A stretch of DNA of 64,000 bases from Phycisphaerales bacterium UBA7800. Lineage in GTDB: Bacteria > Planctomycetota > Phycisphaerae > Phycisphaerales > Phycisphaeraceae. The position numbers and the translations under genes were made by a program. The stretch is taken from contig DLCK01000028.1 in NCBI GenBank assembly GCA_002480565.1, forward strand, positions 108,773 to 172,772. Direction: 5' to 3'. A model generated the notes under the pieces. The model did no database searches. It was not told the DNA's origin and was given only the letters and a program-made list of their open reading frames with translations. Shown here piece by piece: positions 8,106 to 17,456 of this stretch; within the stretch, counting starts at the first letter, position 1; each line of letters begins with the position of its first letter.

Positions 8106-8681
8106 TTATTTAGGTTCCTTGGATTCAGTCTTGCAGAACTTGGCCCATGCGGAGACGGTGATGGTTTGACCTGCTTTGGCTTGGACGGACTGATAGGAAG
8201 CTTTGTCATGCCAGACCAGGACGGCACCTTTACCGGTGTGTGCTAGTGATTCGTCGAGGACTTGCTGGCCTTTGGGGTGGCTCCATTTGCCTGCTTCTTC
8301 AAAGCTGCCGTTGACGATGGGCTTTTCGGCACCTTCGACGGTGATGTCGTCAAAGTACACCCAGTTGCGATCCGTTTTGGACCAACGACTTTTAAGACCA
8401 ATGGACAAAGGACCGTCTTCAGTGACGGACAATTCGAAAGTGATCTTGGTCCATTTTGAGTCGTCTACGATGCCTTCAGCGGATACACGCTGGACTTTCT
8501 TGGCTTCATCTTTGACCCAGCTTGCGTAGTACATTTTCAAGTTCTTGTCTGTCGGATTCTTGAATTCGATTTTGCCGGATTTGACGGTGAAGTCAATGCG
8601 GGCTGAGCTTTGCTCGGCGCGAAGGGTTCCAGCCAGTAAACAGACGGCAAGGATGGCTGTGCTAAAGGTTTTTATGAACAT
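8106..8681 (-). CDS. Small secreted protein with jelly-roll (CBM-like) fold, copy 2
   Basis: A 191-residue paralogue of the protein at 7348-7917. A signal peptide (MFIKTFSTAILAVCLLAG, cut near LRA) is followed by a beta-rich domain: NWVYFDDITVEGAEKPIVNG, LDESLAHTGKGAVLVWHDKA, and VSAWAKFCKTESKEPK at the end. Both copies end in a single Cys within AWxKFCK and a charged tail. GGAG lies ten bases before the ATG. The two genes are adjacent, each with its own terminator, which fits tandem duplication followed by divergence. A cell-surface or secreted binding role is inferred only from the fold and export signal. Confidence 0.75.
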   Translation of the reverse strand: MFIKTFSTAILAVCLLAGTLRAEQSSARIDFTVKSGKIEFKNPTDKNLKMYYASWVKDEAKKVQRVSAEGIVDDSKWTKITFELSVTEDGPLSIGLKSRWSKTDRNWVYFDDITVEGAEKPIVNGSFEEAGKWSHPKGQQVLDESLAHTGKGAVLVWHDKASYQSVQAKAGQTITVSAWAKFCKTESKEPK

Positions 8682-8720
8682 GTTATTTCTCCAAAAAATG
8701 AAACTGAGAATGAATAAAAA

Positions 8721-8750
8721 AATCCGATGGCTGAATTCAACCATCGGATT
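8721..8750 (-). terminator. Terminator downstream of topA
   Basis: AATCCGATGG at 8721-8730 and CCATCGGATT at 8741-8750 form a perfect 10-bp stem with a 10-base loop. On the minus strand it is followed by a T-run (8714-8720). It ends topA before the secreted-protein gene. Confidence 0.92.
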
Positions 8751-8781
8751 AATCGTAACCGAATTGTCTGGTTTGTCTAGC

Positions 8782-11373
8782 TTAGTCCTGCTTGTCATTT
8801 TCGTCGGTATTGTTTGCCGACTCAATGATTGGCAGGTACTCATCACCAATGACCACGCCCTGGGTATTGACGATGTCAGGCACGGGATTCTCTTCCACGT
8901 GCTTCTTCCATGCGGCTTCGAGTTCTTTCTGCTTTTCTTCTTCGATGCTTGCCCAGCCGCCGCGTCCGCGACACTTGGGGAACTTCGAACAGCTTAGCCA
9001 GAACCCGCGTTTGGAGTCTCGCATGTTCAAGGGCGAATCACACTTGTTGCATGGCAGGTCCGTAAGCAGTGGAGGAACCTTGGGCAGTTTCACGAATCCC
9101 TTTTTGGGGTCCAGATTCACAATGCCCTTGCAGGTGGGGTAATCCACGCATCCCAAAAATGGGCCGAAGCGTCCGGTGCGTTTGGTCATCCCTTTGCCAC
9201 AGATCGGGCAGATGATGTCCGACATCTCCGGCTGCATGGGATTGCCTTCACGGTCAATCGGTGCTGCGAATTTACATTCTGGATACGTCGCACAGGAGAG
9301 GAAACGACCGTTTTTGCCAAAGCGATACATCGTCCCGCCACCACAGTCAGGGCACTTATGCGGGGCTGGTTCTGTCTCGGCCTTGGCATGGGTCATCACC
9401 TCATGCGCTTTTTCAAGGTTGGTCTTGAAACGATCATAGAATTGATGGAGCATCGTGATCCAGTCGTGATGCTCTTCTTCAATCTTATCCAGTTCACTTT
9501 CCATCTCACGGGTGTATGCCACATCCATGATCTTGGGGAAGCCTTGGATTAACTTGTCTGTGACCACCATGCCCAGGTCCGTTGCCATAAGTCGGCGGTC
9601 ACGTGGGGCGACCTGCTCGACGTACTTGCGATCCTGAATGGTTTGGATGATCGCTGCATAAGTTGACGGGCGGCCAATACCTTCTTCTTCGAGCTTTTTC
9701 TGCAACGAAGCTTCAGTGTATCGCGGCGGCGGACTGGTGAAATGCTGCGTCGGCTGAATCTCAACCGGACCCACAGGCTGGTTCTCAGTTAACGGTGGGA
9801 GGATGGCATCTTCGCCACTGTTGGGAACGCCAGTCGCCTTGTAAAAGCCGTCAAAAACCAACGTGCGTCCATTGGCACGGAAGGTTGCATTGGGCTTGTC
9901 CACGGAGATGTTCACCGTCGTTTGATCCCATTGGGCAGGTGTGCACTGACAGGCCATGAAGCGTTCCCAGATGAGCTTGTAAAGCTTGAACTGCTCGTCA
10001 CTGAGTTCATTGCGGACACGCTTGGGGGTGATGTTCGCATCCGTGGGGCGGACAGCTTCGTGAGCTTCCTGGGCAGACTTGTTGGATGACGTATAAACGT
10101 TGGGCTTGGCAGGGAGGTATTGATCACCCCATTCGCTTTGAATGTAGTTGCGTGCCATGTTGACTGCTTCACCTGAAAGATGCGTCGAGTCGGTACGCAT
10201 GTAGGTGATCAGACCGGTCTGGCCTTCACCGCCGTGGATGTCGATACCTTCATAAAGCTGTTGGGCAATACGCATCGTGCGTTGCAACGGGAAGCCAAGT
10301 CGGTTGGCTGCAGCTTGCTGAAGGGTACTGGTGATAAACGGGGCAGGTGGTTTACGCTGCGTGCGTTTGGTCTGGATGGAACTGATGCGATAATCAGGTG
10401 CCGCATCAATATGACCGACATAGTCCACGCGGTTTTGTGCCGGTCCCTTGGCCTTGGGGAAGTTTTGTTCCACCGTGTCGTCAATGACAAAACCCAAGGC
10501 CTTGGCAGCAGCAATGGCGGCGTCACGGTTGTCAGGCTTAAAGGCATTACCTTCATAATCCACCAACTCCGCGATCATGCACTGAGCATCACTGGCCCAG
10601 GCGACACGTTCCTTGATGGTGCGCGATTTATCTTCCGGCGCGCTGGCTAACCAACTCTTCCACTGCGCAGCTAAGTCCGCAGCTTTGGCCGGGTCCACAC
10701 TGAAAATACCGCCAATCCGCCAATATTCATCGGGGACGAAAATATCAATTTCACGTTCACGTTCGACCACCACCCGCACTGCAACAGACTGCACACGACC
10801 CGCACTGAGTCCGCCTGCGACTTTCTTCCAAAGCAGTGGCGAGACCTGATAGCCCACGATGCGATCCAAAATGCGACGTGCCTGTTGAGCGTTGACGCGA
10901 CCTTCATCAATATTACGGGGCTTGGAAAAGGCGTTGGCAATTTCACTCTTGGTAATGGCGTTAAACACCACACGCTTGGCTTCGTTTGAGGGGACACCCA
11001 GAGACTCGGCTAAATGCCAGGCAATGGCTTCTCCCTCGCGGTCGAGGTCGGTCGCGAACCAGACGTCAGCGGCATTCTTGGCGGCCTTCTTCAGATCCGT
11101 CACCGTCTTCTTCTTGGTGGGCAGAACCTCATAAGTCGGCTTGAAATCATTGTCCAGATCGACACCCGGTACAGGCTGCTTCTCACCCTTGGGGGCACGG
11201 CTGGGAAGGTCACGAACGTGACCGACACTCGCCATAACCACATAATCAGAACCAAGATATTTGTTGATCGTCTTGGCTTTGGTCGGACTTTCCACAATCA
11301 CAAGATGCTTGCCTGCTGTGTTGGCGGCTTTCTTGGTGGTGGACTTCTTTTTGGTGGTCGTTTTCTTGGCCAT
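8782..11373 (-). CDS. topA: DNA topoisomerase I
   Basis: Type IA topoisomerase of 863 residues, which relaxes negative supercoils through a transient 5'-phosphotyrosyl link. After a Lys/Thr-rich start comes the TOPRIM domain, with the catalytic Glu in VIVESPTKAK (about residue 28) and the DLDRE acidic pair near 109-113. The active-site tyrosine is Y391 in ITYMRTDS. The C-terminus has three tetracysteine zinc ribbons (beginning CPDCG, CPICG and CNKCD), the usual single-strand DNA-binding repeats. The length and domain order are complete. The lysine-rich N-terminal 20 residues are an extension compared with E. coli. Its 3' end has its own terminator. Confidence 0.98.
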   Translation of the reverse strand: MAKKTTTKKKSTTKKAANTAGKHLVIVESPTKAKTINKYLGSDYVVMASVGHVRDLPSRAPKGEKQPVPGVDLDNDFKPTYEVLPTKKKTVTDLKKAAKNAADVWFATDLDREGEAIAWHLAESLGVPSNEAKRVVFNAITKSEIANAFSKPRNIDEGRVNAQQARRILDRIVGYQVSPLLWKKVAGGLSAGRVQSVAVRVVVEREREIDIFVPDEYWRIGGIFSVDPAKAADLAAQWKSWLASAPEDKSRTIKERVAWASDAQCMIAELVDYEGNAFKPDNRDAAIAAAKALGFVIDDTVEQNFPKAKGPAQNRVDYVGHIDAAPDYRISSIQTKRTQRKPPAPFITSTLQQAAANRLGFPLQRTMRIAQQLYEGIDIHGGEGQTGLITYMRTDSTHLSGEAVNMARNYIQSEWGDQYLPAKPNVYTSSNKSAQEAHEAVRPTDANITPKRVRNELSDEQFKLYKLIWERFMACQCTPAQWDQTTVNISVDKPNATFRANGRTLVFDGFYKATGVPNSGEDAILPPLTENQPVGPVEIQPTQHFTSPPPRYTEASLQKKLEEEGIGRPSTYAAIIQTIQDRKYVEQVAPRDRRLMATDLGMVVTDKLIQGFPKIMDVAYTREMESELDKIEEEHHDWITMLHQFYDRFKTNLEKAHEVMTHAKAETEPAPHKCPDCGGGTMYRFGKNGRFLSCATYPECKFAAPIDREGNPMQPEMSDIICPICGKGMTKRTGRFGPFLGCVDYPTCKGIVNLDPKKGFVKLPKVPPLLTDLPCNKCDSPLNMRDSKRGFWLSCSKFPKCRGRGGWASIEEEKQKELEAAWKKHVEENPVPDIVNTQGVVIGDEYLPIIESANNTDENDKQD

Positions 11374-11576
11374 GTGCTCGCTTGATCGTCAAAAAAAACT
11401 GTGAACGTCTCATATCTATATCGACATGAAATCGGGCGATAACTTGAACAGGGATTCTGGCATTTGTCAAGTCCAAATTGCAAATTGTCGGAAAAATAAG
11501 GACTTACCAACGCCATCACAGACCTTCTAAGTGATCTTACACCGTTTGTGGTTTAGCGTTGCAATGGCGTCCATAA

Positions 11577-12596
11577 TCAGGATTGCTCCACGATCGCCAA
11601 TGCCTCCTGTGTGAGTCTGCCTGCGTCGCCGTGATCGGCTTCTAACCAATGCACGCCCATGTATCGCTTGAGCCATGTCCGCTGCTGTTTGGCGAAGCGT
11701 CGGGTTTGAATTTTGGTTCGTTCCTGTGCTTCGTCTAATGAGCACTTGCCCGCAAAGTGTTCCAGGACCTGTTTGTAACCAAGTGCTTCGCGTGCCTGTT
11801 TACCCAGGAGTCCGGCATCTTCGAGTCGCCGGGTCTCATCAGGTAAGGACTCCTGCCAGGGCCATATCTCTTTGTCTTCCGGCGGGTGGAACATGTACTT
11901 GACGCGCTTGTTGATCCGTTTATTGATATTGGGTACTTCCCATTTCAGACCAATGAGGATCGGGTTGTAGCGATAGCTGGTTTGACCGGGCGTGTCACTC
12001 CACTGGGCCTGCATCTGGGTGATGGTTTTACCCGTGGTATGGAAGACTTCCAATGCACGGACGAGACGTTTCTGATCGTTGATATGAATCCGCTGCGCTG
12101 CTTCTGGATCGATCTGCTGCAATTGTTCATGGAGTTGGGCGTTGGTTGATTGGGTGAGTTTCTCACGCAGATCAGTATCGGAAGAGGGGCCTTCAAACAG
12201 ACCTTCGAGTAGCGCTTTGAGATACAGATTGGTCCCGCCGACAACGATAGGACGGATGTTTTGTGAGAGTAATTGTTCAATTAAAGGATTGGCAATATTA
12301 ATCCAATCATTGACGCAGAAGCTCTCAGTGGGTTCAATGATGTTAATCAGATGGTGTTGAGCACGGTTTAACAGTTGCGGTTCAGGCTTGGCAGTGCCGG
12401 CATCCATGTGATGATAAATTTGCATGGAGTCGGCGCCGAGGATTTGACCGTTGAGTTGTTCAGCGAGTCTCACCGCCAATTCGCTTTTACCGCCAGCAGT
12501 CGGCCCGAGGATCACAATAGGACGCAGATCGTATGTCGTATCAGTTTGCATGGCGGGATTGTAGCGAATCAACTCAGAGTTGCTAACCATCATCAA
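11577..12596 (-). CDS. miaA: tRNA dimethylallyltransferase
   Basis: MiaA transfers a dimethylallyl group to N6 of A37 in tRNAs that read codons beginning with U. The 339 residues include the P-loop GPTAGGKSE near residue 31, the DSMQIY motif that binds the target adenine region, GGTNLYLKALLEGL, and the family's C-terminal helices with QTRRFAKQQRTWLKR. The length is normal. The frame begins TTG-ATG-ATG; the ATG at 12593 or a later Met (MQTDTTYDL, 12551) are equally possible, because no strong ribosome site is visible. It reads in the same direction as topA, 203 bases upstream, with nothing else recognisable between them. Confidence 0.97.
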   Translation of the reverse strand: MMMVSNSELIRYNPAMQTDTTYDLRPIVILGPTAGGKSELAVRLAEQLNGQILGADSMQIYHHMDAGTAKPEPQLLNRAQHHLINIIEPTESFCVNDWINIANPLIEQLLSQNIRPIVVGGTNLYLKALLEGLFEGPSSDTDLREKLTQSTNAQLHEQLQQIDPEAAQRIHINDQKRLVRALEVFHTTGKTITQMQAQWSDTPGQTSYRYNPILIGLKWEVPNINKRINKRVKYMFHPPEDKEIWPWQESLPDETRRLEDAGLLGKQAREALGYKQVLEHFAGKCSLDEAQERTKIQTRRFAKQQRTWLKRYMGVHWLEADHGDAGRLTQEALAIVEQS

Positions 12597-12691
12597 GGTT
12601 CACTTCACACATGGTGATGCATGGGGATGAATAGAATCACTGACAACGTTGGGGAAAGAAAGTCCGCGGGTGGAGAAAAGAGTCTTTTACA

Positions 12692-13549
12692 TTGGGGACG
12701 GCCTTGATTGAATCATTGTTTAAACACTACCACCGAATCGCACGATCCGAGCGAGGCAGCTATCGTCTGTGTCGATTGGTCAGACGCTTGCGACCTGCTA
12801 CGCAATGGCGTGACCGTTTTACCACGCCCAACGGCTTTAAGCTGGATTTGAATCTGGGGGTCTACCCGGATGTCTGCATGGCATATGGTCTCTATGAACT
12901 GTCCACCGTGCGCCTGCTCAAACGCTTGCTCAAGTCCGGTGATCACGTGGTCGATGCCGGAGCCAATATTGGTTACATCACGCTCCATGCTGCTCGGTAC
13001 GTAGGCAAGACCGGGAAGGTGGATGCCTTTGAGCCGCAGCCTGAAAATTTCAATCGCCTCAAGCAACACCTGCTTATCAATGACCTGCAGGATCGTGTCA
13101 CTACGTTGCCATACGCGCTGTCGGATCATCAAGGCAGTGTGCCGATTTACCATTGGCCCGAAGATGATTTGGAGCATAACCACGGTTGCGCTTCTCTGTT
13201 CACCGATCACTCCGAGTCTGCCCAATGCGAGCCTGTGGAATGTCGGACGCTTGATGAACTCTTGGACGGTCAAATCCCACGCCTGATCAAAATGGATATC
13301 GAAGGTGCCGAGCCGATGATGGTCGAAGGCATGTTTCAGACATTAATCGCACCGACCCCGCCAATCATCATCGGCGAACTCAATCCCACTCAGGCTAGAG
13401 TCGCAGGCTTTGCACCTCATGAATGGATTGCACGGATACTGGATATTCAACCGGCATACAAGGTCTACACCATAGGCAGTCGAATCCGCAAACGTCACCC
13501 CAACGCTCTATCAGGTCTTGGGCAGATGAATTTGATGTTGAAAGTATAA
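12692..13549 (+). CDS. FkbM-family SAM-dependent methyltransferase
   Basis: A 285-residue protein with the FkbM methyltransferase core. VVDAGANIGY at residues 87-96 is the SAM-binding glycine loop, DAFEPQPENF is the acidic ribose-binding motif, and IKMDIEGAEPMM is the family signature. FkbM enzymes O-methylate sugars or polyketides, often in surface-polysaccharide clusters. The start is TTG with GGAG about a dozen bases upstream; no in-frame ATG precedes the conserved domain. Its last 30 codons have a diverged second copy at 14842-14931. A sulfotransferase and a glycoside-hydrolase-like gene follow, so it may belong to a small glycan-modification cluster. Confidence 0.9.
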   Translation: MGTALIESLFKHYHRIARSERGSYRLCRLVRRLRPATQWRDRFTTPNGFKLDLNLGVYPDVCMAYGLYELSTVRLLKRLLKSGDHVVDAGANIGYITLHAARYVGKTGKVDAFEPQPENFNRLKQHLLINDLQDRVTTLPYALSDHQGSVPIYHWPEDDLEHNHGCASLFTDHSESAQCEPVECRTLDELLDGQIPRLIKMDIEGAEPMMVEGMFQTLIAPTPPIIIGELNPTQARVAGFAPHEWIARILDIQPAYKVYTIGSRIRKRHPNALSGLGQMNLMLKV

Positions 13550-13692
13550 ACGCCCATAAATAATCTCAGATCGATTACCTATGGTTTGACACTGATCTGC
13601 ATCTTTTAAAATGGTTATACCATTGCAGACATATCTACATTCCTAATCAGGGGGACGGAAAACAAAGAAATGCAGCAATTAGCTGTTTAAGG

Positions 13693-13714
13693 ATTAATTT
13701 AGAATGTCCCCTTT
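13693..13714 (-). repeat. GGGGACATTC-type repeat, copy A
   Basis: On the minus strand this reads AAAGGGGACATTCTAAATTA and supplies the last codons (KGDILN, stop) of the sulfotransferase gene. Copies with one or two changes occur near 16394 and at 17437-17458. Confidence 0.6.
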
Positions 13715-14563
13715 GCTTGCTTTTCTACCGTTATCCAAGCGGTCAGCAAATTGGGGCGCGATCTCAGATTTGAGGGCGTTCAATGCTTCAGCGGCCATGG
13801 TTTTAATAAAGTCGTTGTCCTTTTCGTCAAACAATTCTTGCCACGCCGGTGTAGCCATTGGACGCCAATATCCCGGTACGATTGCGGTTGATTCCGGCCG
13901 TATCTTCGTCACGCGCGACCAACGACTTTGCCACGCCGTTCGCAACGGTCGAGGTAGCAACGGCTCTTTATAAAGAGGAGTCAAATCGAGAAACTCCGCC
14001 AATCTCGCAATCACCGACTTGGGATTACTGATAATTTCGTCGAAATAAACTGGTAGCAGATTGGGGTGACTGAGCCATTGCTTGATATTCTCATTCCACC
14101 ACTGCGGTATGTTCATACCGCAATGTTCATATCGAAGAAAATCTGACGGATTAAGATCGTCCGTTCCGGGAACCAACCCTTGGCGTGCCATGTAAAGAGA
14201 ACTCAGTGCCGAGCGTACATCACGAAAAACATACACAAACCTGCCTCGTTCATTGATCCAGTCGATCCAATGGGTAAATGGATCGACAAGACTTTTAAAG
14301 CCTGGAAAAAAATGTGTTTTAAGAATAGGACGCCCCGTGCGTACTCGCATTCGCCGGGCCACAGCTTCCTCGTCACATGGATCGTGCTTGCTAACAAGGC
14401 CTTCGATTGGAACGTAAAGATGATCGTTCCGCTCAAGCAGATATTTCCACGGCCGGGTCTCATGGAACTGCTTCCGGATAAGATCAATGGTCAAATGTGT
14501 ACCCGACCGAGGAAAACTGCAGACAATAATCGGATCCCCAATATTGCAAAAACGCTGGTGCAT
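13694..14563 (-). CDS. Sulfotransferase-domain protein
   Basis: A 289-residue PAPS-dependent sulfotransferase-like protein. The 5'-phosphosulfate-binding loop is visible near residues 17-27 (SFPRSGTHLTIDL), and the 3'-phosphate-binding segment follows as VYVFRDVRSALSSLY. Such enzymes add sulfate to sugars or small molecules. The ATG at 14563 follows a run of six G at close spacing; an in-frame TTG at 14614 would add 17 residues. The last codons spell KGDILN and coincide with a short repeat that also forms the tail of the unrelated gene at 16491-17456, so the original C-terminus may have been replaced. It lies opposite to its neighbours, between FkbM and its remnant. Confidence 0.87.
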   Translation of the reverse strand: MHQRFCNIGDPIIVCSFPRSGTHLTIDLIRKQFHETRPWKYLLERNDHLYVPIEGLVSKHDPCDEEAVARRMRVRTGRPILKTHFFPGFKSLVDPFTHWIDWINERGRFVYVFRDVRSALSSLYMARQGLVPGTDDLNPSDFLRYEHCGMNIPQWWNENIKQWLSHPNLLPVYFDEIISNPKSVIARLAEFLDLTPLYKEPLLPRPLRTAWQSRWSRVTKIRPESTAIVPGYWRPMATPAWQELFDEKDNDFIKTMAAEALNALKSEIAPQFADRLDNGRKASKGDILN

Positions 14564-14841
14564 GCGCCCCCCGTTTACTGATAGAGAATTTGATTCTATG
14601 CGAGCCAGAGCCAAGGGCTTGGGAGATGAGGGATTCGGTGGACGGGGAAACGACAGGGGTACCCCGTCCTGCTAGTTAGCATGTGATTCGTCTCGTTCAC
14701 CGTTAGAACCCTCGGAACTGTCGCAGGTGTTTACGCACGGAGACCACCCCCGAACCAACCCAGAATCGATACAGTTAGTATGATAGCCAATATTGCTTGG
14801 GAAAAAAGTGTCATGGGACTTTTTTTAGCCACCATGTCTGT
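14564..14841. other. Gene-free stretch upstream of the FkbM remnant
   Basis: About 280 bases with no supported gene. It lies between the divergent sulfotransferase start and the FkbM remnant and presumably holds the sulfotransferase promoter. I see no strong hairpin or repeat here. Confidence 0.5.
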
Positions 14842-14931
14842 AAGGTCTACACCATTGGCAGTCTCATTCGCAAACGAAAGCTAATTGATCTGTCCGGACT
14901 ATCTCAGATGAATTTAATCTTGAAGGTCTAA
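14842..14931 (+). pseudogene. 3' remnant of a second FkbM methyltransferase gene
   Basis: Starting with AAG at 14842, 29 codons and a TAA encode a peptide beginning KVYTIGSLIRKR and ending SGLSQMNLILKV. It closely matches the final 29 codons of the intact FkbM gene (KVYTIGSRIRKR ... SGLGQMNLMLKV), and the similarity includes the TAAACGC just after the stop. No start codon or upstream domain belongs to it. The DNA match begins abruptly at 14842, which marks a recombination or deletion point. Confidence 0.85.
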
Positions 14932-14935
14932 ACGC

Positions 14936-16372
14936 ATGAACGTATTGTGTCGCGTAACCAAAGCAGTGCTTTTAATCACTCTCTTTTTCAATGGACTTGC
15001 TGTGGCAAAATCCCCCACATTCCCAAACACTCATCGCATTCAACCCGACACGCAAAATCCTGCCTATTGGCAATACAAACAAAAGCCCATCGTCCTCATC
15101 GGCGGGTCAGTCGAAGACAACCTCTTTCAAATTGACAATCTTCGCCAACACCTTCAATTACTCAAAGACTCCGGCGGTAACTACATCCGATGCACCATGA
15201 GTGATCGTGATCCGGGAAACAGCAGGGCGTTTCACCAACGCGACGATGGTAAATTCGACTTGACCCAACCCGGCAAGGAATACTGGAACCGCTTTGCCAA
15301 CCTGCTTAAATGGACGGCTGAATTGGACATCATCGTTCAGATTGAAGTCTGGGATCGCTTTGATCATTCACGCGAGCCCTGGGAGTCCGATCCTTACAAT
15401 CCTGCAAACAATATCAACTACAGCTTTGAGCAGTCAGGCTTCAAACCCCAATACAAAAACCACCCTGGCAAGAACGACCAACCCTTCTTTTTCACGGTAC
15501 CTGCGTTGGAGAACAACACCACTGTCCTGCCATACCAACAGCAGTTTGTAGACCGCCTGCTTGAACATACTTTCGCCTACGGCCATGTCCTTTACTGCAT
15601 GGACAACGAAACCAAAGGTAAGTCCGAATGGGGGGCTTATTGGGCAACCTATATCCGCGATAAAGCAAAGCAATCAGGTGTCGCCGTTCAACTCACCGAA
15701 ATGTGGGATGCCCATGACATTAACCGCAAAGAACACCGTCAAACCTGGGAGCATCCCGAGTTGTATGACTTCTGTGATATCTCCCAAAACAATCACAACT
15801 CCGGCCAGAAACACTGGGACAATATCATCAAATTTTTTGATACCGTCCGGAAAGCCCAACGTGTCTGTCCAATTAATACTGTGAAAATTTACGGCTCAGA
15901 CACCGGGCGGTATGGAACAGCAATGGATGCCCAACAACGTTTCTGGCGGAACCTTTTCGCAGGCATCGCAGCCACACGCTTTCACCGTCCCAAAACTGGT
16001 ATCGGATTAAGCCAACTCGCTCAGCAGAATCTCAAGTCCGCCCGGATGTGGATTGATGCAGTGAACCCGATAGCCTGCAAACCTGCCAACGATTTACTCC
16101 TTGACCGCAAGGAAAATCAAGCCTATTGCACTGCCGATGAGGGGCGCGTGTATTCGGTGTACTTCCCAACAAACGGATCAGTGATTTTGCAATTACCAGC
16201 AAAAGCCAAGCAGGATCAATGGACACTACGTTGGCTGGATATTCAATCCTCACAATGGTCCAAACCAATATCTGTCCACCATGAAAACCAACAGCTCAAT
16301 CTCACAACCCCCAATCAAGCTGGAAGCTGCATCGCAGTCGTTCAACGTTCCGGCATTGTGAATCGGAATTGA
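14936..16372 (+). CDS. Secreted TIM-barrel glycoside-hydrolase-like protein
   Basis: A 478-residue exported protein (signal peptide residues 1-24, ending AVA). The middle looks like a (beta/alpha)8 barrel: GGNYIRCTMSDRDPGN, IIVQIEVWDRFD, HVLYCMDNETKGKSEWGAYW and VQLTEMWDAHD. E225 of DNET is a candidate acid/base and E255 of LTEMWD a candidate nucleophile, as in clan GH-A enzymes. The last 90 residues form a small beta domain (VYSVYFPTNGSVILQL). Its resemblance to plant or bacterial cellulase-like enzymes is at fold level only; no GH family number can be given. The ATG lies five bases after the FkbM remnant's stop codon. Confidence 0.72.
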   Translation: MNVLCRVTKAVLLITLFFNGLAVAKSPTFPNTHRIQPDTQNPAYWQYKQKPIVLIGGSVEDNLFQIDNLRQHLQLLKDSGGNYIRCTMSDRDPGNSRAFHQRDDGKFDLTQPGKEYWNRFANLLKWTAELDIIVQIEVWDRFDHSREPWESDPYNPANNINYSFEQSGFKPQYKNHPGKNDQPFFFTVPALENNTTVLPYQQQFVDRLLEHTFAYGHVLYCMDNETKGKSEWGAYWATYIRDKAKQSGVAVQLTEMWDAHDINRKEHRQTWEHPELYDFCDISQNNHNSGQKHWDNIIKFFDTVRKAQRVCPINTVKIYGSDTGRYGTAMDAQQRFWRNLFAGIAATRFHRPKTGIGLSQLAQQNLKSARMWIDAVNPIACKPANDLLLDRKENQAYCTADEGRVYSVYFPTNGSVILQLPAKAKQDQWTLRWLDIQSSQWSKPISVHHENQQLNLTTPNQAGSCIAVVQRSGIVNRN

Positions 16373-16393
16373 AACCGCCAGCAATCAGAAAAA

Positions 16394-16428
16394 ATTGAAT
16401 GTCCCTTTTCTGTTCCCTTTTCTGTTCC
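16394..16428. repeat. GGGACATTC-type repeat, copy B, with a 12-bp tandem
   Basis: Beginning TTGAATGTCCC, this stretch matches the other GGGGACATTC copies in reverse orientation. It continues into a perfect tandem of CCTTTTCTGTTC at 16404-16415 and 16416-16427. It sits in the gap before the AT-rich genes. Confidence 0.55.
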
Positions 16429-16490
16429 TTGATTATTTGAATGTTGACGTGTATTGAACTTGGGTGATTGTTAATCATGAGGATAAATTA

Positions 16491-17456
16491 ATGAGAGAAT
16501 TCTCTTGTATGTGTATATTGTTCTTGTATTGCGTGACGTTTTGTCAGGCAGGAGAATCTCAGTTTCGGGAGTTGTTTGGGAAAGCAACTTCAATTGTTGA
16601 AAGCGATGATAAAATTGTAGTTAACAATATTAAGTGGCCACGTTACATTGTTGTATATTTTGATGATTTCCAAAAGGACGAGTTTTGTAGATTTCAGGCA
16701 GTTGTGATTCCTGGGGGAAATTTTTATTATGTTGCAGATCGCTTTTTAACGATTGGTAACATGAAATGCCTCTTGCAGAACCTTCAGGAATCGAAATGGA
16801 ATAAGAAGTTTGCTAGTAAGTTTTGGGGATATTACCGCGAATTATTGAGTGTTTACGTGCCTGACGGCTTGGTCTTTTCGAATTATATCAATGATGATAA
16901 AAAGCCATTTATGCCCATGGGGCAGTCAAATGTTGTATTGTTTGAAAGTATAGCATATCGCGTTACAGGCATGCCTTTTACTGTTTTGGATAAAAAACAG
17001 TTTTTGGAATGCCTAGCATACTTTAATAGAGAAAAATATACCTTTAGATCATCTCCAATTATGGGGGATTTGGAAAGTTCTATTAAAACGTTTGGCAATA
17101 CGGATGTTTCAGAGTTGCCATTTTGTTCTGGTTCTGAATTAATTCTTAAAAATACTCTTGCTAAGACGCCATTTTATTCTGGAATTCGAACACTTAAAGG
17201 AGAGTTTGTAAAAGCTAATAACACAGATGCTCTCAGCGGATACCCATTTTATGATTATGTTGGCTCAGCAGCTTTAATTTTGCCTGTTTTAAATATTGCA
17301 CCTCAAAGTGAAGTCTTATTTGATTTTGAGAATAATCACAAGATACCTCATCGCGTAAAGGGGGTGTTTGAAGATGATCTTCCAATGAAGAAGCGAAGAA
17401 AAGAAACTGGGATAGAAAATTTGTCAAGGATCGGAAAAGGGGATATTCTGAATTAA
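16491..17456 (+). CDS. AT-rich hypothetical secreted protein
   Basis: A 321-residue protein I do not recognise. A signal peptide is likely (MREFSCMCILFLYCVTFCQAG). The mature part is rich in aromatic and Lys residues, with phrases such as YIVVYFDDFQKDEF and FYYVADRFLTIG, and shows no catalytic motif I can name. The start at 16491 has GAGG eight bases upstream; an earlier in-frame GTG at 16464 lacks one. The base composition is clearly more AT-rich than that of flanking genes, with frequent ATA and TTA codons. The C-terminus ends in KGDILN, supplied by a repeat shared with the sulfotransferase gene. Recent acquisition is likely. Confidence 0.6.
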   Translation: MREFSCMCILFLYCVTFCQAGESQFRELFGKATSIVESDDKIVVNNIKWPRYIVVYFDDFQKDEFCRFQAVVIPGGNFYYVADRFLTIGNMKCLLQNLQESKWNKKFASKFWGYYRELLSVYVPDGLVFSNYINDDKKPFMPMGQSNVVLFESIAYRVTGMPFTVLDKKQFLECLAYFNREKYTFRSSPIMGDLESSIKTFGNTDVSELPFCSGSELILKNTLAKTPFYSGIRTLKGEFVKANNTDALSGYPFYDYVGSAALILPVLNIAPQSEVLFDFENNHKIPHRVKGVFEDDLPMKKRRKETGIENLSRIGKGDILN

